A DNA stretch of 64,000 nucleotides from CAWDVB01 sp963824105 (GTDB lineage Bacteria; Actinomycetota; Actinomycetes; Propionibacteriales; Nocardioidaceae), in contig CAWGNN010000009.1 in the NCBI GenBank assembly GCA_963824105.1, positions 372,001 to 436,000 on the forward strand, written 5' to 3'. Below, one piece after another: positions 42,376 to 50,806 of this stretch; position 1 is the first letter of the stretch; each line of letters begins with the position of its first letter. The notes beneath the pieces are model-generated. The model did no database searches, was not told the DNA's origin, and worked only from the letters and a program-made list of their open reading frames with translations. Made by a program: the position numbers and the translations under genes.

Positions 42376-42981
42376 ATGAGCGGACCCCAGCGCCGTACGG
42401 GTGCCGGTGGCGAGCGGTCAGACCGTCGTGGCCGCGACAGCCGTGGCCGTGACGCGGCTGCCGACAAGAACGCCTATGTCGAGCGCGTCGTCGCGATCAA
42501 CCGTGTCGCCAAGGTCGTCAAGGGCGGCCGTCGCTTCAGCTTCACCGCGCTGGTCGTCGTCGGTGACGGCGACGGTCTGGTCGGTGTCGGATACGGGAAG
42601 GCCAAGGAGGTGCCGGCCGCCATCGCCAAGGGCGTCGAGGAGGCCAAGAAGAACTTCTTCAAGGTTCCCCGGATCCAGGGCACCATCCCGCACCCGGTCC
42701 AGGGCGAGAAGGCGGCAGGCGTGGTGCTGCTGCGCCCGGCCGCTCCCGGTACCGGAGTGATCGCCGGTGGCCCGGTGCGCGCCGTCTTGGAGTGCGCCGG
42801 AATCCACGACGTACTGAGCAAGTCGCTCGGCTCGTCCAACCAGATCAACATCGTGCACGCCACCGTCGCGGCCCTGAAGGCTCTCGAGGAGCCGGAGTCG
42901 GTCGCGGCCCGGCGGGGCAAGACTGTCGAGGAAGTCGCGCCGGCCGCGCTGCTCAAGGCTCGTGCGGAGGTGACTGGCTGA
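42376..42981 (+). CDS. rpsE: 30S ribosomal protein S5
   Basis: 201 residues from the ATG at 42376. S5 lines the mRNA entry and influences accuracy. A basic Gly/Arg-rich N-terminal extension of about 30 residues (GERSDRRGRDSRGRD) precedes the dsRNA-like domain (VERVVAINRVAKVVKGGRR). The loop carrying spectinomycin-resistance changes (VVKGGRRFSF) looks wild type. Overlaps rpmD by one base. Confidence 0.97.
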   Translation: MSGPQRRTGAGGERSDRRGRDSRGRDAAADKNAYVERVVAINRVAKVVKGGRRFSFTALVVVGDGDGLVGVGYGKAKEVPAAIAKGVEEAKKNFFKVPRIQGTIPHPVQGEKAAGVVLLRPAAPGTGVIAGGPVRAVLECAGIHDVLSKSLGSSNQINIVHATVAALKALEEPESVAARRGKTVEEVAPAALLKARAEVTG

Positions 42982-43163
42982 TGGCACGGCTGAAGGTACA
43001 GCAGACCCGCTCCGCCATCGGTCGCAAGCAGAACCAGCGCGAGACGCTGCGGACGCTCGGCCTCAAGCGAATCGGTGACGTGGTCGTCAAGGAGGACCGC
43101 CCGGAGATCCGTGGCATGGTCCAGACGGTGCGCCACCTCGTGGTCGTCCAGGAGGTCGACTGA
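42981..43163 (+). CDS. rpmD: 50S ribosomal protein L30
   Basis: 60 residues, the normal bacterial length, with LKVQQTRSAIGRKQNQRETL and the end TVRHLVVVQEVD. The start overlaps the rpsE stop by one base; rplO begins one base after its stop. Confidence 0.96.
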   Translation: MARLKVQQTRSAIGRKQNQRETLRTLGLKRIGDVVVKEDRPEIRGMVQTVRHLVVVQEVD

Positions 43164-43164
43164 C

Positions 43165-43605
43165 ATGACGTTGAAGATCCATCACCTCCGGCCGGCGCCG
43201 GGGGCCAAGACCGCCAAGACCCGTGTGGGTCGCGGTGAGGGCTCGAAGGGCAAGACCGCGGGTCGCGGAACCAAGGGCAGCAAGGCCCGCAACCAGATCC
43301 CCGCCAGCTTCGAGGGCGGCCAGATGCCGATCCACATGCGGCTTCCGAAGCTGAAGGGCTTCAAGAACCCGTTCAAGGTGGAGTACCAGGTCGTCAACCT
43401 CGACCGCATCTCCGAGCTCTTCCCGGAGGGTGGGGCCGTCGACATCGTCGGGCTCGCCTCAAAGGGCGCCGTAAGGGCGGGTCGTCCGGTCAAGGTCCTC
43501 GGGACCGGCGAGATCAGTGCGTCGGTGCAGGTGACTGCGCACGCATTCTCCGCTTCGGCCAAGGAGAAGATCGCCGCCGCCGGCGGAACGACCACCGAGA
43601 TCTGA
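43165..43605 (+). CDS. rplO: 50S ribosomal protein L15
   Basis: 146 residues. A late-assembly protein with the conserved Gly/Lys-rich N-terminus (TRVGRGEGSKGKTAGRGTKG) and GAVDIVGLASKGAVRAGRPVK. It is the last ribosomal gene before secY; a long hairpin begins 8 bases after its stop. Confidence 0.97.
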   Translation: MTLKIHHLRPAPGAKTAKTRVGRGEGSKGKTAGRGTKGSKARNQIPASFEGGQMPIHMRLPKLKGFKNPFKVEYQVVNLDRISELFPEGGAVDIVGLASKGAVRAGRPVKVLGTGEISASVQVTAHAFSASAKEKIAAAGGTTTEI

Positions 43606-43613
43606 GTCCGTGT

Positions 43614-43673
43614 CAGGGGTTCGGTCCCTCGCTGTCGTGGCAAATGCCGCGTCAGCACGGGATCGGGCCCCTG
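43614..43673 (+). other. Long near-continuous hairpin between rplO and secY
   Basis: The arms 43614-43628 and 43659-43673 pair over 15 bp when G-U pairs are allowed. Inside, after a 2x2 mismatch, are GCTG/CAGC (4 bp), a single mismatch and CGTGGC/GCCGCG (6 bp) closed by an AAAT loop. In all about 25 bp in 60 bases. Three G-U pairs suggest the fold matters as RNA. There is no T-run. It may attenuate or terminate read-through, stabilise the rplO 3' end, or regulate secY. A TAGGCT hexamer (43675-43680) just after could be a secY -10. Confidence 0.6.
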
Positions 43674-43725
43674 TTAGGCTTCGCGCGTCTCTGTGTGGGC
43701 CGACCGTTCATGAAATGAGGATCAG

Positions 43726-45024
43726 GTGCTAGGCGCATTCGCCAACGCATTCCGCACGCCGGATCTGCGGCGCAAGCTGCTCTTCGTGGTCGCGATCATC
43801 ATCCTGTTCCGGTTGGGCTCCCAGCTGCCCGCCCCCGGGGTGAACGTCGCGAACGTGCAGACCTGCTTCGATCAGGCGACGCAGAGTGGCGGCATCTACA
43901 GCCTGATCAACCTGTTCTCCGGTGGCGCACTACTGAAGCTCACCGTCTTCGCGCTCGGCATCATGCCCTACATCACCGCGAGCATCATCCTGCAGCTGCT
44001 CACCGTGGTCATTCCGCGTCTCGACGCTCTCCAGAAGGAGGGCCAGTCCGGCACGGCGAAGATCACGCAGTACACGCGGTACGTCACCTTGGCACTTGCG
44101 GTGCTTCAGGCGACCGGCATCGTGGCACTCGCCCGCAGCGGACAGCTCCTGCAGAACTGCAACAAGGAGCTGCTCTACAACAACAACAGCATCTGGACGA
44201 TGCTCATCCTCGTCATCACGATGATGGCCGGTACCGCCGTCATCATGTGGATGGGTGAGCTGATCACCGACCGCGGCATCGGCAACGGCATGTCGATCCT
44301 GATCTTCACCCAGGTCATCGCCTCGTTCCCCGGCTCGCTGTGGCAGGTTCGGCTGACCAACGGGTGGTGGGTCTTCTCCATCGTGATCATCATCGGAATG
44401 GCTTTGATCGCCGCGGTGATCTTCATGGAGCAGGGGCAGCGCCGTGTCCCGGTCCAGTACGCGCGGCGGATGGTCGGGCGCAAGGTCTTCGGTGGCTCGT
44501 CGACCTACATCCCACTCAAGGTCAACCAGGCAGGCGTCATCCCCGTCATCTTCGCCTCCAGCCTGCTGTACCTCCCAGCGCTGGTGGCTCAGTTCGACCC
44601 GACCGGGGCCAACCCGGTCACGCGGATCGTTCTGGAGCTCACCCGTCAGGGCAGCCCGTGGTACATGGCGGGCTACTTCCTGATGATCATCTTCTTCACG
44701 TACTTCTACGTCGCCATCACGTTCAACCCTGAGCAAGTGGCCGACGACATGAAGAAGTACGGCGGCTTCATCCCCGGTATCCGCGCGGGGCGCCCCACCG
44801 AGGAGTACCTCAACTACGTGCTGTCCCGGATCACCTTCCCGGGCTCTCTCTATCTGGGTCTCATCGCGATCATCCCGTTGATCGCGTTCGTCCTGCTCAA
44901 CGCAAATCAACGGTTCCCGTTCGGTGGAACATCCATCCTGATCATGGTGGGTGTCGCGCTCGACACGGTAAAACAGATCGAGAGCCAACTGCAGCAGCGC
45001 AACTATGAAGGATTCCTGCGCTGA
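43726..45024 (+). CDS. secY: Preprotein translocase subunit SecY
   Basis: 432-residue channel protein with ten predicted membrane helices. Conserved features include the plug and TM2 region (SGGALLKLTVFALGIMPYI), GMSILIFTQVIA, and the cytosolic loop RRMVGRKVFGGSSTYIPLKVN that binds SecA and the ribosome. A GTG start follows GAGGATCAG. adk and map follow, the usual spc-operon end. It forms SecYE with the product of the gene at 4874. Confidence 0.97.
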   Translation: MLGAFANAFRTPDLRRKLLFVVAIIILFRLGSQLPAPGVNVANVQTCFDQATQSGGIYSLINLFSGGALLKLTVFALGIMPYITASIILQLLTVVIPRLDALQKEGQSGTAKITQYTRYVTLALAVLQATGIVALARSGQLLQNCNKELLYNNNSIWTMLILVITMMAGTAVIMWMGELITDRGIGNGMSILIFTQVIASFPGSLWQVRLTNGWWVFSIVIIIGMALIAAVIFMEQGQRRVPVQYARRMVGRKVFGGSSTYIPLKVNQAGVIPVIFASSLLYLPALVAQFDPTGANPVTRIVLELTRQGSPWYMAGYFLMIIFFTYFYVAITFNPEQVADDMKKYGGFIPGIRAGRPTEEYLNYVLSRITFPGSLYLGLIAIIPLIAFVLLNANQRFPFGGTSILIMVGVALDTVKQIESQLQQRNYEGFLR

Positions 45025-45075
45025 TGTCCGGGCTCGGCTTCGCTCGAACCAACGCCGACGGAGTGGAGGTCTGAC

Positions 45076-45648
45076 ATGCGCCTGATCCTGATGGGCCCAC
45101 CCGGCGCGGGGAAGGGAACCCAGGCCAAGGTGATCGGGGAGCGATACGCGATCCCGGCGATCTCGACGGGGGACATCTTCCGGGCCAACGTCTCGCAGTC
45201 GACCGCGCTCGGCCTTGAGGCGAAGCGCTACATGGATGCCGGGGAGTATGTGCCCGACGAGGTCACCAACGCCATGGTGCGGGACCGACTCGCGGCCGAC
45301 GACGCCACTCATGGGTTCCTCCTGGACGGATACCCACGCACCGTCGCTCAGGTTGCTGAGCTGGACGGGATGCTGGAGGCAGCCGGTCACGCCCTCGACG
45401 TGGTCGTCGTGCTCAGCGTCGACGAGGAGGAGCTGATCCAGCGGCTGCTCAAGCGCGCCGAGGTCGAGGGGCGCAGCGACGACACCGAGGAGGTCGTCCG
45501 GCGTCGCCAGGAGGTATACGTCGAGCAGACCGCCCCGCTCATCGAGGTTTACTCGGGTCGCGGCCTGGTGGTGGAGGTCGGAGGGCTTGGCGAGGTCTCA
45601 GAGGTCTCTGAGCGGATCGCAGAAGCGCTTCGGCCGTTCGGCGGCTGA
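45076..45648 (+). CDS. adk: Adenylate kinase, short-LID form
   Basis: 190 residues. It interconverts ATP + AMP and 2 ADP. The P-loop is MGPPGAGKGTQ (5-15), the AMP site STGDIFRANV, and DGYPRT follows. The long zinc/hydrophobic LID insertion seen in 215-residue forms is missing, as is typical of actinobacteria. It lies 51 bases after secY and ends 10 bases before map. Confidence 0.97.
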   Translation: MRLILMGPPGAGKGTQAKVIGERYAIPAISTGDIFRANVSQSTALGLEAKRYMDAGEYVPDEVTNAMVRDRLAADDATHGFLLDGYPRTVAQVAELDGMLEAAGHALDVVVVLSVDEEELIQRLLKRAEVEGRSDDTEEVVRRRQEVYVEQTAPLIEVYSGRGLVVEVGGLGEVSEVSERIAEALRPFGG

Positions 45649-45658
45649 GCAGCCCAGC

Positions 45659-46483
45659 ATGGCCTTCGGGGACCGCGGTGTCGAGATCAAGTCGCCGGAG
45701 CAGATCGAGCGGATGCGTGCCGCCGGCCTGGTCGTCGGCAAGACCCTGGAGCTGCTGCGCTCTGCCGTGCGCGCTGGCGTGAGCACTGCCGATCTCGACG
45801 CGATGGCCGAGGAGAGCATCCGGTCGTCGGGGGCGCTCCCGTCCTTCCTGGGCTACGGCCACCCGCCCTTCCCCGCCACGATCTGCGCGTCGGTCAACGA
45901 CGAGGTGGTGCACGGGATCCCGGGCAGTCGGGTGCTCGAGGACGGGGACGTCATCTCGATCGACTGTGGCGCGATCGTCGACGGCTGGCACGGGGACGCC
46001 GCCATCACGGTGGCCGTCGGCGAGGTCGAGCCCGAGGTCGCCGAGCTGATGCGGGTGACCGAGGAGTCGCTCTGGCGGGGGATCGGCGCGGCTCGTCTCG
46101 GTGGCCGGGTCACCGACATCTCCCACGCCGTGGAGACCTACATCCGGGCCCAGGGTGACTACGGCATCCTCGAGGACTACGTCGGGCACGGGATCGGCTC
46201 GGCGATGCACCAGCCGCCGAACGTGCCCAACTACGGCCGCCCCGGTCGCGGGCCCAAGCTGGTGAAGGGACTTGCCCTGGCGGTCGAGCCGATGGTGGTG
46301 CTGGGTGACCAGGCGACCAAGATCCTGGACGACGACTGGACCGTCTCCACCGCCGACGGCACCTGGGCCGCCCACTACGAGCACACCTTCACCCTGACCG
46401 ATCGAGGAGCCTGGGTCCTCACCGCCCTGGACGGCGGCAAGGCGAGGCTCGCCGAGCTCGGCCTCCCCTACGGCGGCGACTGA
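45659..46483 (+). CDS. map: Methionine aminopeptidase, type I
   Basis: 274 residues from the ATG at 45659. Removes the initiator methionine from nascent chains. The dinuclear-metal ligands are D102, D113, H177, E210 and E241, with H85 in NDEVVHGIPG. Length is normal for a class without an N-terminal SH3 extension. A small cold-shock-domain gene begins 2 bases after its stop. Confidence 0.96.
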   Translation: MAFGDRGVEIKSPEQIERMRAAGLVVGKTLELLRSAVRAGVSTADLDAMAEESIRSSGALPSFLGYGHPPFPATICASVNDEVVHGIPGSRVLEDGDVISIDCGAIVDGWHGDAAITVAVGEVEPEVAELMRVTEESLWRGIGAARLGGRVTDISHAVETYIRAQGDYGILEDYVGHGIGSAMHQPPNVPNYGRPGRGPKLVKGLALAVEPMVVLGDQATKILDDDWTVSTADGTWAAHYEHTFTLTDRGAWVLTALDGGKARLAELGLPYGGD

Positions 46484-46485
46484 CC

Positions 46486-46806
46486 GTGACCGCCCGGGGG
46501 GAGCTCCGCAGGGCTCAGGGAACGGTCCGATTCTTCGACATCGAAGAGGGCTGGGGGGTCATCGACTCGGAGGCCACCCCTGGGGGGTGCTGGGTGCACT
46601 TCAGCGCGGTGATGGTCGAGGGACTCAGATCCCTGGACGCGGGCGAGTCCGTCGAGTTCCGCTACCGGGAGGTTGGCCAGGACGGCTACCGCTTCAGGGC
46701 CGAGGAGGCGTGGCCGGCAAGGGACGAGCCGGTCCGCACGGAGCCTCGGGCGGACGGATCGGGGTACATCTCCGTGCTGCGGCCGGAGTCCGGCGGGGAC
46801 GCCTAG
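46486..46806 (+). CDS. Diverged cold-shock-domain protein
   Basis: 106 residues. The N-terminal 65 residues fit a cold-shock OB fold. GTVRFFDIEEGWGVID occupies the RNP1 region (usually KGFGFI) and CWVHFSAV the RNP2 region. An RNA-binding role is likely, though two RNP1 positions are changed. The 35-residue tail is not recognised. The GTG lies 2 bases after the map stop, so it belongs to the secY-adk-map unit. Convergent with a Nudix gene 10 bases on. Confidence 0.75.
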   Translation: MTARGELRRAQGTVRFFDIEEGWGVIDSEATPGGCWVHFSAVMVEGLRSLDAGESVEFRYREVGQDGYRFRAEEAWPARDEPVRTEPRADGSGYISVLRPESGGDA

Positions 46807-46816
46807 CGCGTCGGAG

Positions 46817-47305
46817 TCAGGGGCCGATCGGCTCCGGTCGGTCCGGCGGGCCCTCCGACAGCAGCCGCCGCAGCCGTACGGCGAGGTCCAGCGGGACGGT
46901 CCGGGGCTGCTCCTCCTCGAGTTCGCTGAGCGAGAACCACCGCCACCCGGTGATGTCGATGATCTCCTCGGCGGTCTGGTGGTCGGCGACCGGCTCGAAC
47001 CGCTCGACGCGCTCGGCAAGGAACCACGTCTCGACGCTGCGGTAGGTCACGCCGCGCCACTCCCAGACGTGCTCCCGGTCCCACACGTGGGGGCCCAGCG
47101 CCAGTCCGCGCAGTCCGGTCTCCTCGAACACCTCCCTCGCGGCACCCTCCCGGGGCGACTCCCCGGCGTGCAGGCCACCCCCCGGGGGAACCCAGAAGGG
47201 CAGACCGTCGTACTCGCCGACGAACCGTTGTAGCAAGATCGCTCCGGACTCATCGAGGAGGAGTACCCGGGCGGTCGGCCGGTGGATCGGGTCTGCTGGG
47301 GCCAC
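46817..47305 (-). CDS. Nudix hydrolase
   Basis: 162 residues from the GTG at 47305, which has GAGGAA 6 bases upstream. An ATG at 47362 (181 residues) is an alternative with a poorly spaced site. The Nudix box is complete (GGGLHAGESPREGAAREVFE then ETGL). It follows the PTARVLLLDESG opening typical of small Nudix proteins. C-terminal WRWFSLSELEEE is also standard. Substrate unknown. Divergent from infA. Confidence 0.85.
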   Translation of the reverse strand: MAPADPIHRPTARVLLLDESGAILLQRFVGEYDGLPFWVPPGGGLHAGESPREGAAREVFEETGLRGLALGPHVWDREHVWEWRGVTYRSVETWFLAERVERFEPVADHQTAEEIIDITGWRWFSLSELEEEQPRTVPLDLAVRLRRLLSEGPPDRPEPIGP

Positions 47306-47570
47306 GTGGGGTTCCTCGGTAGGGTCCGCGATTAGCAATCTGTTGCCGGGTGCGCGTATCATTTCCCCTCGGCCCAACGTGGGTCTCTTCCGTGGCGCCC
47401 AGCGGCTGCCTGTCCTAGTTCGAGTCCTCGGGGCTCGTGCTGCGCGGGTTGGGTCCACGCGGCGACTGCACGAGGTCCACTCGGTCTGACCGAGAGGTTC
47501 CCGGGCCACCCGGACCACCCGGTCCGGTGCAACAAACGGTAGACGAACCAGCCGAACAGATTGCGGAGGC

Positions 47571-47792
47571 ATGGCGAAAAAAGAAGGCGTCATCGAGATC
47601 GAAGGCACCGTCGTTGAGGCGCTCCCGAACGCCATGTTCCGGGTCGAGCTGAGCAACGGTCACAAGGTCCTCGCTCACATCAGCGGGAAGATGCGCCAGC
47701 ACTACATCCGGATCCTTCCCGAGGACCGCGTTGTGGTGGAGCTCTCGCCCTACGACCTCACCCGCGGCCGGATCGTTTACCGATACAAATAG
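47571..47792 (+). CDS. infA: Translation initiation factor IF-1
   Basis: 73 residues, the standard S1/OB-fold factor that occupies the 30S A site during initiation. It opens MAKKEGVIEIEGTVVEALPN and ends DLTRGRIVYRYK. rpmJ follows after 32 bases, then the rpsM group. The 208-265 bases upstream hold no gene and only a weak promoter candidate (TATCAT at 47357). Confidence 0.97.
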   Translation: MAKKEGVIEIEGTVVEALPNAMFRVELSNGHKVLAHISGKMRQHYIRILPEDRVVVELSPYDLTRGRIVYRYK

Positions 47793-47824
47793 CCGACAAG
47801 ACCCACAAGAAGGGGCCCTCAGCG

Positions 47825-47938
47825 ATGAAGGTCAACCCGAGCGTCAAGCCGATCTGTGACAAGTGCAAGGTGATTCGTCGCCACGGCCGCGTCATGGTCA
47901 TCTGCGAGAACCCTCGCCACAAACAGCGTCAGGGCTGA
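47825..47938 (+). CDS. rpmJ: 50S ribosomal protein L36, zinc-binding form
   Basis: 37 residues, the usual L36: MKVNPSVKPICDKCKVIRR, then GRVMVICENPRHKQRQG. Zinc ligands C11, C14, C27 and H32 are present. It lies between infA and rpsM, its conserved position. Confidence 0.97.
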   Translation: MKVNPSVKPICDKCKVIRRHGRVMVICENPRHKQRQG

Positions 47939-47959
47939 GCCGTACGGCGGGTTCGAGAT

Positions 47960-48063
47960 GCGCTCCGATGGAGCGCTCGTCGACCGCCAAGCCCGGGCGG
48001 ACAACTGAATATCTCCAACAGAACCGTGAACGCTCGTCGGGCCACACTGCTTCAGTGGCCCGA
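47960..48063 (+). other. Two hairpins in the rpmJ-rpsM gap
   Basis: A 7-bp stem GCGCTCC/GGAGCGC (47960-47976) and a second hairpin, TCGGGCC with GGCCCGA extended by ACTG/CAGT with a 2-base bulge (48037-48063). They lie in the 217-base gap before rpsM. They could be a weak terminator and part of an rpsM leader, where S4 or another protein might act. No known leader family is recognised. Confidence 0.45.
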
Positions 48064-48155
48064 TGTCACCCCCGGACCGGAGGCCGGGGCCCCACGCAAC
48101 GCAGGGGACGCGTCATGGCCGGACACCTCTGGACAACCGAAGGGACATTGCCTTC

Positions 48156-48530
48156 ATGGCACGCCTCGTTGGTGTCGATCTCCCGCGTGACAAGCGCGTC
48201 GAGGTCGCACTTACCTACATCTACGGCATCGGCCGTACCCGCGCTCAGCAGGTCCTCGAAGTGACCGGCGTGAACCCCGACATGCGGGTGCACGAGCTGG
48301 GTGACGAGGAGCTCGTCAAGCTCCGCGACGCAATCGAAGGTAACTACAAGATCGAGGGTGACCTCCGCCGTGAGGTCCAGGCGGACATCCGCCGCAAGAT
48401 CGAGATCGGTAGCTACCAGGGCCGTCGGCACCGGATGAATCTTCCGGTCCGAGGTCAGCGCACCAAGACCAACGCCCGTACCCGCAAGGGTCCCAAGCGC
48501 ACCGTCGCCGGCAGGAAGAAGGCCAAGTGA
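48156..48530 (+). CDS. rpsM: 30S ribosomal protein S13
   Basis: 124 residues from the ATG at 48156. S13 contacts the P-site tRNA and forms inter-subunit bridge B1. MARLVGVDLPRDKRVEVALT and the tail RTKTNARTRKGPKRTVAGRK are conserved. It leads the alpha-operon group rpsM-rpsK-rpsD-rpoA-rplQ. Confidence 0.97.
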   Translation: MARLVGVDLPRDKRVEVALTYIYGIGRTRAQQVLEVTGVNPDMRVHELGDEELVKLRDAIEGNYKIEGDLRREVQADIRRKIEIGSYQGRRHRMNLPVRGQRTKTNARTRKGPKRTVAGRKKAK

Positions 48531-48592
48531 CGTTCGGCCCCGTGCCGAGTCACTGACCTCCTCAACGAGCTTCCAAACAAGGAGAACACTGC

Positions 48593-49000
48593 ATGCCTCC
48601 CAAGAGCCGTCAGGCTGCTGGCGCCAAGAAGGTGCGTCGCAAGGAGAAGAAGAACGTCGCTGCGGGCGAAGCCCACATCAAGAGCACGTTCAACAACACG
48701 ATCGTCACGATCACCGACCCCACGGGCGCGGTGATCGCGTGGGCCTCTGCCGGCACCGTCGGCTTCAAGGGCTCCCGCAAGTCCACGCCGTACGCCGCGC
48801 AGATGGCCGCTGAGGCCGCGGGTCGCCGGGCGATGGAGCACGGGATGAAGAAGATCGACGTCTTCGTCAAGGGCCCGGGTTCGGGCCGCGAGACAGCGAT
48901 CCGCTCGCTGGGTGCGATCGGCCTCGAGGTCGGCACCATCCAGGACGTCACCCCGACCCCGCACAACGGATGCCGGCCGCCCAAGCGCCGCCGCGTCTGA
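48593..49000 (+). CDS. rpsK: 30S ribosomal protein S11
   Basis: 135 residues, normal. S11 lies on the 30S platform beside the E site. Core GEAHIKSTFNNTIVTITD and the end TPTPHNGCRPPKRRRV are conserved. rpsD follows after 25 bases. Confidence 0.97.
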   Translation: MPPKSRQAAGAKKVRRKEKKNVAAGEAHIKSTFNNTIVTITDPTGAVIAWASAGTVGFKGSRKSTPYAAQMAAEAAGRRAMEHGMKKIDVFVKGPGSGRETAIRSLGAIGLEVGTIQDVTPTPHNGCRPPKRRRV

Positions 49001-49025
49001 CCCGAGACCTGAAGGAGACCTCACC

Positions 49026-49634
49026 ATGGCCCGCTACACCGGACCTATGACGAAGAAGTCGCGTCGCCTGGGTGTCGACCTGGTCGGCGACGACAAGGCT
49101 TTCGAGAAGCGCCCCTACGCGCCCGGCCAGCACGGCCGCGGCAGGATCAAGGAGTCCGAGTACCTGCTCCAGCTCCGCGAGAAGCAGAAGGCGCGCTTCA
49201 CCTACGGCGTGCTCGAGAAGCAGTTCCGCCGCTACTACCAGGAGGCCTCGCGCCGCTCCGGCAAGACCGGTGACAACCTCCTGCAGCTGCTGGAGTGCCG
49301 CCTCGACAACGTTGTCTACCGCGCCGGCTTCGCCCGGACTCGCCGTCACGCCCGCCAGGTGGTCTCGCACGGCCACTTCCTGGTGAACGGCAAGAAGGTG
49401 AACATCCCGTCGTTCCAGGTCACCCAGTACGACGTGATCGATGTGCGCGAGAAGTCCCTCGAGATGACCCCGTTCATCATCGCCCGCGAGACCCAAGGCG
49501 AGCGGCCCGTTCCTGGCTGGATGGAGGTGCTGCCGAACCGGATGCGGATCCTGATCCACCAGCTTCCGGTCCGTGCGCAGATCGACCTCACCATTCAGGA
49601 GCAGCTCATCGTCGAGTACTACTCGAAGAAGTGA
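49026..49634 (+). CDS. rpsD: 30S ribosomal protein S4, zinc-free form
   Basis: 202 residues from the ATG at 49026. It opens MARYTGPMTKKSRRLGVDLV and lacks the N-terminal four-cysteine cluster of C+ S4 proteins. The S4 RNA-binding domain begins near residue 92. A primary 16S rRNA binder and, in many bacteria, the repressor of this operon. A small hairpin (GGGACCC/GGGTCCC, 49640-49657) separates it from rpoA. Confidence 0.97.
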   Translation: MARYTGPMTKKSRRLGVDLVGDDKAFEKRPYAPGQHGRGRIKESEYLLQLREKQKARFTYGVLEKQFRRYYQEASRRSGKTGDNLLQLLECRLDNVVYRAGFARTRRHARQVVSHGHFLVNGKKVNIPSFQVTQYDVIDVREKSLEMTPFIIARETQGERPVPGWMEVLPNRMRILIHQLPVRAQIDLTIQEQLIVEYYSKK

Positions 49635-49726
49635 CATGGGGGACCCGTCTGGGTCCCACCCGACCTCCCCACCACCTGGAGATCGAAGTCGTCAAATAGC
49701 GGTCGACTTCGGGAAGGAAACACACA

Positions 49727-50746
49727 GTGCTCATCGCTCAGCGTCCGACTCTGTCGGAAGAGGTCGTCGAGGAAGGCGTCCGGTCCCGGTTCGTCATCGA
49801 GCCTCTCGAGCCCGGCTTCGGCTACACACTCGGCAACTCGCTCCGCCGTACCCTGCTCTCCTCGATTCCCGGCGCCGCCGTCACCAGCATCAAGGTCGAC
49901 AACGTGCTCCACGAGTTCTCCACGATCGACGGCGTCAAGGAAGACGTCACTGAGATCATCTTGAACCTCAAGGGCCTGGTCGTGTCCTCCGAACAGGACG
50001 AGCCCGTGACCATGTACCTGAAGAAGCAGGGTCCCGGGGACGTCACCGCTGCTGACATCGCGCCGCCGGCCGGCGTCGAGGTGCACAGCCCCGACCTGAA
50101 GATCGCCACGCTCAACGGCAAGGGCAAGCTCGAGATGGAGCTCGTGGTCGAGCGTGGCCGCGGCTACGTCTCGTCGGTCCAGAACAAGGGCGCCGACAAC
50201 GAGATCGGCCGGATGCCGGTCGACTCGATCTACAGCCCGGTCCTCAAGGTCACCTACAAGGTCGAGGCCACCCGTGTCGAGCAGCGCACCGACTTCGACA
50301 AGCTGATCATCGATGTCGAGACCAAGACCTCGATCCAGCCGCGGGACGCGCTCGCCTCGGCGGGCAAGACCCTTGTCGAGCTGTTCGGTCTGGCCCGCGA
50401 GCTGAACGTCGAGGCCGAGGGCATCGACATCGGTCCGTCGCCTGTCGACGAGCAGCTGGCTGCCGACCTCGCCCTTCCGGTCGAGGACCTGCAGCTCACC
50501 GTCCGCTCGTACAACTGCCTCAAGCGTGAGGGCATCCACTCCGTGGGTGAGCTCATCTCGCGCTCGGAGCAGGACCTGCTCGACATCCGCAACTTCGGCG
50601 CCAAGTCGATCGACGAGGTCAAGCTGAAGCTCTACGAGATGGGCCTGTCGCTCAAGGACAGCGCCCCCGGCTTCGACCCGTCGATGGTTCTGGCCAGCGG
50701 CTTCGAGGACGACGACGACTCGTTCGTCGAGGACGAGCAGTACTGA
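49727..50746 (+). CDS. rpoA: DNA-directed RNA polymerase subunit alpha
   Basis: 339 residues. The N-terminal assembly domain (about 1-230) contains GYTLGNSLRRTLLSSIPGAA. After a linker, the C-terminal domain (about 250-320) has TVRSYNCLKREGI and NFGAKSIDEVK, which bind UP-elements and activators. An acidic tail ends the chain. GTG start; rplQ follows after 60 bases. Confidence 0.98.
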   Translation: MLIAQRPTLSEEVVEEGVRSRFVIEPLEPGFGYTLGNSLRRTLLSSIPGAAVTSIKVDNVLHEFSTIDGVKEDVTEIILNLKGLVVSSEQDEPVTMYLKKQGPGDVTAADIAPPAGVEVHSPDLKIATLNGKGKLEMELVVERGRGYVSSVQNKGADNEIGRMPVDSIYSPVLKVTYKVEATRVEQRTDFDKLIIDVETKTSIQPRDALASAGKTLVELFGLARELNVEAEGIDIGPSPVDEQLAADLALPVEDLQLTVRSYNCLKREGIHSVGELISRSEQDLLDIRNFGAKSIDEVKLKLYEMGLSLKDSAPGFDPSMVLASGFEDDDDSFVEDEQY

Positions 50747-50806
50747 TCCGCCAACCCCACTATCCGGGTACCTGATACGGCTCGGAAGGAATCAGGAGTA
50801 GCACCA

